A DNA stretch of 64,000 nucleotides, taken from Streptomyces sp. TRM49041. Lineage in GTDB: Bacteria; Actinomycetota; Actinomycetes; Streptomycetales; Streptomycetaceae. The translations under genes were made by a program, and so were the position numbers. The stretch is from the NCBI RefSeq assembly GCF_008271805.1, contig NZ_VSRY01000103.1:62001-126000 (forward strand). The letters run 5' to 3'. Each line of letters begins with the position of its first letter. Position 1 is the first letter of the stretch. The notes under the pieces are model-generated. The model saw nothing but the letters and a program-made list of their open reading frames with translations. It had not been told where the DNA came from and did not search any database. This document shows positions 60,590-64,000 of the stretch, one piece after another.

Positions 60590-61951
60590 ATGAGCATCGT
60601 AGAGCTGCCCGATCCGGCCGTCCGGCGCCGGCCTTTCCACCTGCTGGCCAAGCCGGCGGGCGCGATCTGCAACCTGGACTGCACCTACTGCTTCTTCCTG
60701 TCCAAGGAGCTGCTGTACGAGGGCAGCAGATTCCGTATGGCGGACGAACTGCTGGATGCCTACATCCGGCAGCTGATCGAGGCGCACGGCCCCGCGCCCG
60801 AGGTCACGGTGGCCTGGCAGGGCGGGGAGCCGACTCTCATGGGCCTCGGCTTCTTCCGCCGGTCCGTGGAGTACGAGCGTCGATACGCCCGCCCGGGCCA
60901 GCGGATCGTCAACACCATCCAGACCAACGGCACGCTCATCGACGCCGAATGGGCCCGCTTCTTCCGGGACCACGACTTCCTGGTCGGGCTCTCCGTCGAC
61001 GGCCCTCGCGAGCTGCATGACGCCTACCGGGTCGACAAGGGCGGCAAGCCCACCTTCGACCACGTCATGCGCGGACTGGGTCACCTGCGCGAACACGGCG
61101 TGCGGTGGAACGCGCTGACCACCCTGCACGACGCCAACGCCGGGCATGGCCGCGAGGTGTACGCCTTTCTGCGCGACGACTGCGGCGCCGAGCACATGCA
61201 GTTCATCCCGATCGTGGAACGCGCGACCGCCCACGGCCTGCCCTTGGCCAACGACGGCTGGGGCGCCCGCGCCACGGACCGGCCCCTGTACCGGCAGGAG
61301 GGCGACCGCGTCACCGACCGGTCGGTGACCGGACAGCAGTACGGCCGGTTCCTCATCGACGTCTTCGAGGACTGGGTGCGCCACGACGTCGGCCGCGTCT
61401 ACGTCCAGATGTTCGACGTGGCGCTGGCCAACTGGTACGGGGAGCCGCCCTCCCTGTGCGTGCACTCCAGGACGTGCGGCAGCGCCCTCGCCCTGGAGCA
61501 CAACGGGGACCTGTACTCCTGCGACCACTTCGTCGAGCCGGAACACCTGCTCGGCAACATCGGCGACCGGCACATGCTGGAGCTGGTCGACTCACCGAGG
61601 CAGCGGAAGTTCGGCCAGGACAAGTACGACTCCCTGCCCCGTCACTGTCTCGACTGCGACGTCCGCTTCGCCTGCCACGGCGGCTGCCCCAAGGACCGCT
61701 TCGACACCACGCCGGACGGCGAGCCGGGCCTCAACCACCTGTGCGTCGGCTTCAAGGCGTTCTTCCACCACGTCGACCGCCCGATGCGCACGATGGCCGG
61801 GCTGCTGCGCCAGGGGCGGGCCCCCGCACTGATCATGCGCGAGTACGAGGAGGCCGACGCGCGACGGCCGCACAACACGCCCTGTCCGTGCGGGAGCGGA
61901 CGCAAGTGGGCACGCTGCCACGGCAGGCCCGTCGTGGCGAGTCGCCGGTAG
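60590..61951 (+). CDS. Anaerobic-type sulfatase maturase (radical SAM)
   Basis: 453 residues from ATG at 60590. The radical-SAM cluster motif is CNLDCTYC (C27, C31, C34), with VTVAWQGGEPTLMGLGFF next. SPASM-type cysteines appear in HSRTCGSALALEHNGDLYSC, HCLDCDVRFACHGGCP and the following loop. This is the anSME architecture that oxidises the sulfatase active-site Cys to formylglycine. The C-terminus adds a SEC-C zinc motif (NTPCPCGSGRKWARCH), an uncommon extra. It is the partner of the arylsulfatase gene. Confidence 0.9.
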   Translation: MSIVELPDPAVRRRPFHLLAKPAGAICNLDCTYCFFLSKELLYEGSRFRMADELLDAYIRQLIEAHGPAPEVTVAWQGGEPTLMGLGFFRRSVEYERRYARPGQRIVNTIQTNGTLIDAEWARFFRDHDFLVGLSVDGPRELHDAYRVDKGGKPTFDHVMRGLGHLREHGVRWNALTTLHDANAGHGREVYAFLRDDCGAEHMQFIPIVERATAHGLPLANDGWGARATDRPLYRQEGDRVTDRSVTGQQYGRFLIDVFEDWVRHDVGRVYVQMFDVALANWYGEPPSLCVHSRTCGSALALEHNGDLYSCDHFVEPEHLLGNIGDRHMLELVDSPRQRKFGQDKYDSLPRHCLDCDVRFACHGGCPKDRFDTTPDGEPGLNHLCVGFKAFFHHVDRPMRTMAGLLRQGRAPALIMREYEEADARRPHNTPCPCGSGRKWARCHGRPVVASRR

Positions 61952-61980
61952 CGCCGACACGTGAGACGCGTCAGACACGT

Positions 61981-62020
61981 CACGGCACGTCACGGCACGT
62001 CACGGCACGGCACGGCACGT
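61981..62020. repeat. Four 10-bp tandem repeats
   Basis: Units CACGGCACGT at 61981, 61991 and 62011 and CACGGCACGG at 62001. They lie between the convergent maturase gene and the small gene that ends at 62020. Confidence 0.85.
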
Positions 62021-62217
62021 CAGGGAGCGGTCCTGCGCATCTCCACCACGTGGAGGCCCAGCGACTGGAACCGCGCGAGCAGCCCGTAGAGATGCGCCTC
62101 GTCGGTGACCTGGCCGAACATCAGGGTCTGCCCGGCCACGATGCAGCTCTCCAGCTCCGGGAACGCGTCGGTCATCGTCCTCGACATCTGTCCCTCGACG
62201 CGGATCTCGTATTGCAT
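62020..62217 (-). CDS. Small conserved protein
   Basis: 65 residues from ATG at 62217. Sequence MQYEIRVEGQMSRTMTDAFP, then ELESCIVAGQTLMFGQVTDE, then AHLYGLLARFQSLGLHVVEM. I recall this as a family of short actinobacterial proteins of unknown function, with an alpha/beta pattern ending LGLxVVEMR. A perfect operator lies 77 bp upstream. Confidence 0.7.
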   Translation of the reverse strand: MQYEIRVEGQMSRTMTDAFPELESCIVAGQTLMFGQVTDEAHLYGLLARFQSLGLHVVEMRRTAP

Positions 62218-62293
62218 GAGCGCGCATCCCTCGCAGATGTGGTCCCTCCGGGCCCCCGGATACTCATGCTGTGCCGTCGTACGCTGCGGCACA

Positions 62294-62310
62294 TCACCCT
62301 GACCGGGTGA
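62294..62310. promoter_or_regulatory. Third operator TCACCC-N5-GGGTGA
   Basis: A perfect dyad TCACCC-TGACC-GGGTGA starting 77 bp upstream of the small gene at 62217 (minus strand), the same distance as in front of the sulfatase (75 bp) and DUF7144 gene (80 bp). Confidence 0.65.
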
Positions 62311-62438
62311 CCTCGGCCGACCGGTGGAGACTGTCACGGCGAGTGGAGTTCCCGGGCCAGCGCAAGTGGGTCCTGACCGGGAGCGACTCCGATTCTTGTC
62401 TTCCGCCGCGGCGTGGCTCTGACTGCGGACGACACAGG

Positions 62439-63671
62439 TCACAGGCGGATGATGACCAGGGCCGTGTCGTCGGTGTTGCCGGTGGGTGGGAGGAGTTCGG
62501 CCAGGAGGGCGTCGGCCAGGGCCTCGGGGTCGGCTTGCCCGTGGCGGACGAGGGCGTCGGCGAGGCGGGCCAGGCCGGTGTCGATGTCCTCGTAACGGCG
62601 TTCGATCAGGCCGTCGGAGTACAGGACCAGGGTGGCGCCCTCGGCGAAGGAAGTACTGGCCTCCGGCCGCGGGACGTGTTGGGGGCGCGCTCCGAGGGGA
62701 GGGTCGGTCGCCTGGTCGAGGAAGGTCACGGTGCCGTCGGGGTGGAGCAGGGCGGGTGGCGGATGGCCCGCGCTGCTGTACGTGAGGGTGTGGGTGCCCC
62801 AGTCGATGAAGGTCTTCACCACAGTGGTCGACTCGGCACCGTCGACACGGCGGGCATACAGTCCGAGGGCCTCCAGCGCCCGGGCCGGTCCGTCGGCGAC
62901 ACGGGCAGCCGCGCTCAGCGCGCTGCGCAGCTGCCCCATGACGCAGGCCGCTTCCAGGCCATGGCCGACGACGTCGCCGACAGCGACCGCGATGCGGTCA
63001 CCCGGCAGGTCGACCATGTCGTACCAGTCACCGCACACGTTCAGGGTGCCGACAGCCGGCCGGTAGCGCACGGCCGCCCGGTGGTGCCCGACCGGCGTGG
63101 GGGCGGGCAGCATCGCCTCCTGCAGAGCCAGGGCGACCTCGCGGTCGCGCACCTGAGCCCGGCGCAGGCGTTCGTTGAGTCCCTGCAGTTCACGGGAGCG
63201 GGTGTAGAGCTCGGCCTCCAGCACGCGGGTCCGGCTGCTGTCGCTGCCCGCGCCGCCGCGGGCTCGGATGAGCTCGGTGACCTCCTCCACGCGGTGCACG
63301 ATCAGCGTCACCCGACCGTCCGGGCCCACCACGGGTGCGTTGACCGGGCTCCAGAAGTGCTCCACCCAGTGGCCGGGCCGCTCGGGATCCTCGATGTCAT
63401 AGCGCAGCAGCGCCATCGTGTCGCGCTCACCGGTCGCCACCACGCGCAGCATCGACGCCTGGGTCTCCCGCATGCCTGCCGCGGCCGGGTCGTCGGGGTT
63501 CTCGGGGAAGACGTCGAAGATGTAGCGGCCCAGCAGCTGCTCGGGGGTGCGCCCGGCCAGCCGGAGGAAGTCTTCGTTGGCGTCGGCGTACACCAGGTCG
63601 GGAGTGAGCAGAGCCACCATGCCCGGCAGGGCGTGGAAGACCGCCGCGTAGTCGATCTGCGGTTTCCTCAT
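62439..63671 (-). CDS. PAS and PP2C (SpoIIE-type) phosphatase
   Basis: 410 residues from ATG at 63671. An N-terminal PAS domain (residues 5-125, LTPDLVYADANEDFLRLAGR) precedes a coiled-coil (RVLEAELYTRSRELQGLNER). The PP2C domain of the SpoIIE/RsbU type shows CGDWYDMVDLPGDRIAVAVG, DVVGHGLEAACVMGQLRSAL and LYSDGLIERR with metal-binding Asp and Gly residues. Such proteins activate anti-anti-sigma factors in response to a signal. No partner sigma gene is in view. It is a typical Streptomyces stress-signalling gene. Confidence 0.9.
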   Translation of the reverse strand: MRKPQIDYAAVFHALPGMVALLTPDLVYADANEDFLRLAGRTPEQLLGRYIFDVFPENPDDPAAAGMRETQASMLRVVATGERDTMALLRYDIEDPERPGHWVEHFWSPVNAPVVGPDGRVTLIVHRVEEVTELIRARGGAGSDSSRTRVLEAELYTRSRELQGLNERLRRAQVRDREVALALQEAMLPAPTPVGHHRAAVRYRPAVGTLNVCGDWYDMVDLPGDRIAVAVGDVVGHGLEAACVMGQLRSALSAAARVADGPARALEALGLYARRVDGAESTTVVKTFIDWGTHTLTYSSAGHPPPALLHPDGTVTFLDQATDPPLGARPQHVPRPEASTSFAEGATLVLYSDGLIERRYEDIDTGLARLADALVRHGQADPEALADALLAELLPPTGNTDDTALVIIRL

Positions 63672-63793
63672 GTGCTGCCCGCCTCGCGCCGACCGTCACT
63701 GTACCGACGCCCCACGATAGGAGTGACGCGCCATGGAACCGGGCCACTGCTCCCCACGAACACCGGCGGTCACCTGGGCGGCCCCGTCGTGTG

Positions 63794-63988
63794 TCAGGGG
63801 TCGGTCGGCTTCCGGGCGACCGGGGATTTGAGGACGGCGAGCAGGCGGGTGACCTCGTGGGTCATCGCGGTCCGGCCGGCACCGAGGTAGTGACGGGTGT
63901 CGACCAGGGCGCGGTCCGCGGCGAGGGCTCGGCGGGCGGCGGTGGTGAAGACCCTGTTCAGGTGCGTGGCGATGTTGACCTTGGTCAT
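63794..63988 (-). CDS. Short hypothetical protein at window edge
   Basis: 64 residues from ATG at 63988, 12 bases before the window edge; a longer N-terminus outside the window is possible. The sequence MTKVNIATHLNRVFTTAARR, ADRALVDTRHYLGAGRTAMTH is basic and helical. No family recognised. It is probably the end of a longer open frame or a small DNA- or RNA-binding protein. Confidence 0.4.
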   Translation of the reverse strand: MTKVNIATHLNRVFTTAARRALAADRALVDTRHYLGAGRTAMTHEVTRLLAVLKSPVARKPTDP

Positions 63989-64000
63989 GCCGTGGTCGAC

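Overview
This window is Streptomyces chromosome carrying one large integrated element. The evidence is very high GC with GC-rich third codon positions, frequent GTG and TTG starts, Wbl and Crp regulators, and the gene neighbourhood nth, crp, two ArsA-like ATPases, wblA, class A PBP, which I recall as a conserved block in Streptomyces (the region around SCO3569-SCO3580 in S. coelicolor; from memory, not searched).

Left chromosomal part (1-15017). On the minus strand lie the end of a MarP-type membrane protease, a Nudix CoA pyrophosphatase and endonuclease III. Then come crp (+), an SPFH protein (-), a metallo-beta-lactamase-fold hydrolase overlapping a second Nudix protein (-), RidA overlapping a DUF4177 protein (-), two overlapping ArsA/GET3-like ATPases (+), wblA (-), a bifunctional penicillin-binding protein (+), a YqeY-like protein (-), a metallophosphoesterase (+) and a tRNA-Pro(CGG).

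Integrated element (15018-53373, about 38 kb). It sits in the 3' half of the tRNA-Pro gene. A 45-bp identical repeat (75 bp with one mismatch) marks attL and attR. The backbone is a tyrosine integrase with an inserted LacI-type helix-turn-helix, an excisionase, an XRE regulator, a DnaB/RecA-like replication protein followed by an iteron-like array, a membrane protein, MobC and a relaxase. No FtsK/TraB translocase is present, so it looks like an integrative mobilizable element. Cargo left of the integrase is a three-gene TIR/RipA/DUF7701 operon, a HEPN protein and a RacP/DUF6192 pair. Cargo to the right is a DUF317 protein, an ORC/CDC6-like ATPase, a frameshifted membrane protein, a pentapeptide-repeat protein and a YbaK-like deacylase. 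These right-hand modules are separated by copies of an unusual non-coding repeat: four hexamers spaced 20-11-20 bp.

Next is a tightly overlapping seven-gene operon (44422 down to 37277): two kinase-like proteins, an archaeal-type AdoMet synthetase, a histidine phosphatase, a second seryl-tRNA synthetase, a glycosyltransferase and a truncated alanyl-tRNA-synthetase-like protein. It faces a divergent XRE-TPR regulator and a creatininase-family hydrolase across a GTTAAC palindrome. This looks like a small biosynthetic pathway built around aminoacyl activation and is my best candidate for an undescribed system. A XhoI/PaeR7I-type restriction-modification pair, two gene remnants, an unrecognised 475-aa protein and a SEC-C protein complete the element.

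Right chromosomal part (53374-64000). It holds SHOCT proteins, a multi-pass membrane protein, a DUF389 protein, a formylglycine-dependent arylsulfatase, a small membrane protein, a radical-SAM sulfatase maturase, a 65-aa protein and a PAS-PP2C phosphatase. A 17-bp palindrome (TCACCC-N5-GGGTGA) lies 75-80 bp upstream of three of these genes, with a near-match before the maturase, suggesting a local regulon that couples sulfatase and maturase expression.
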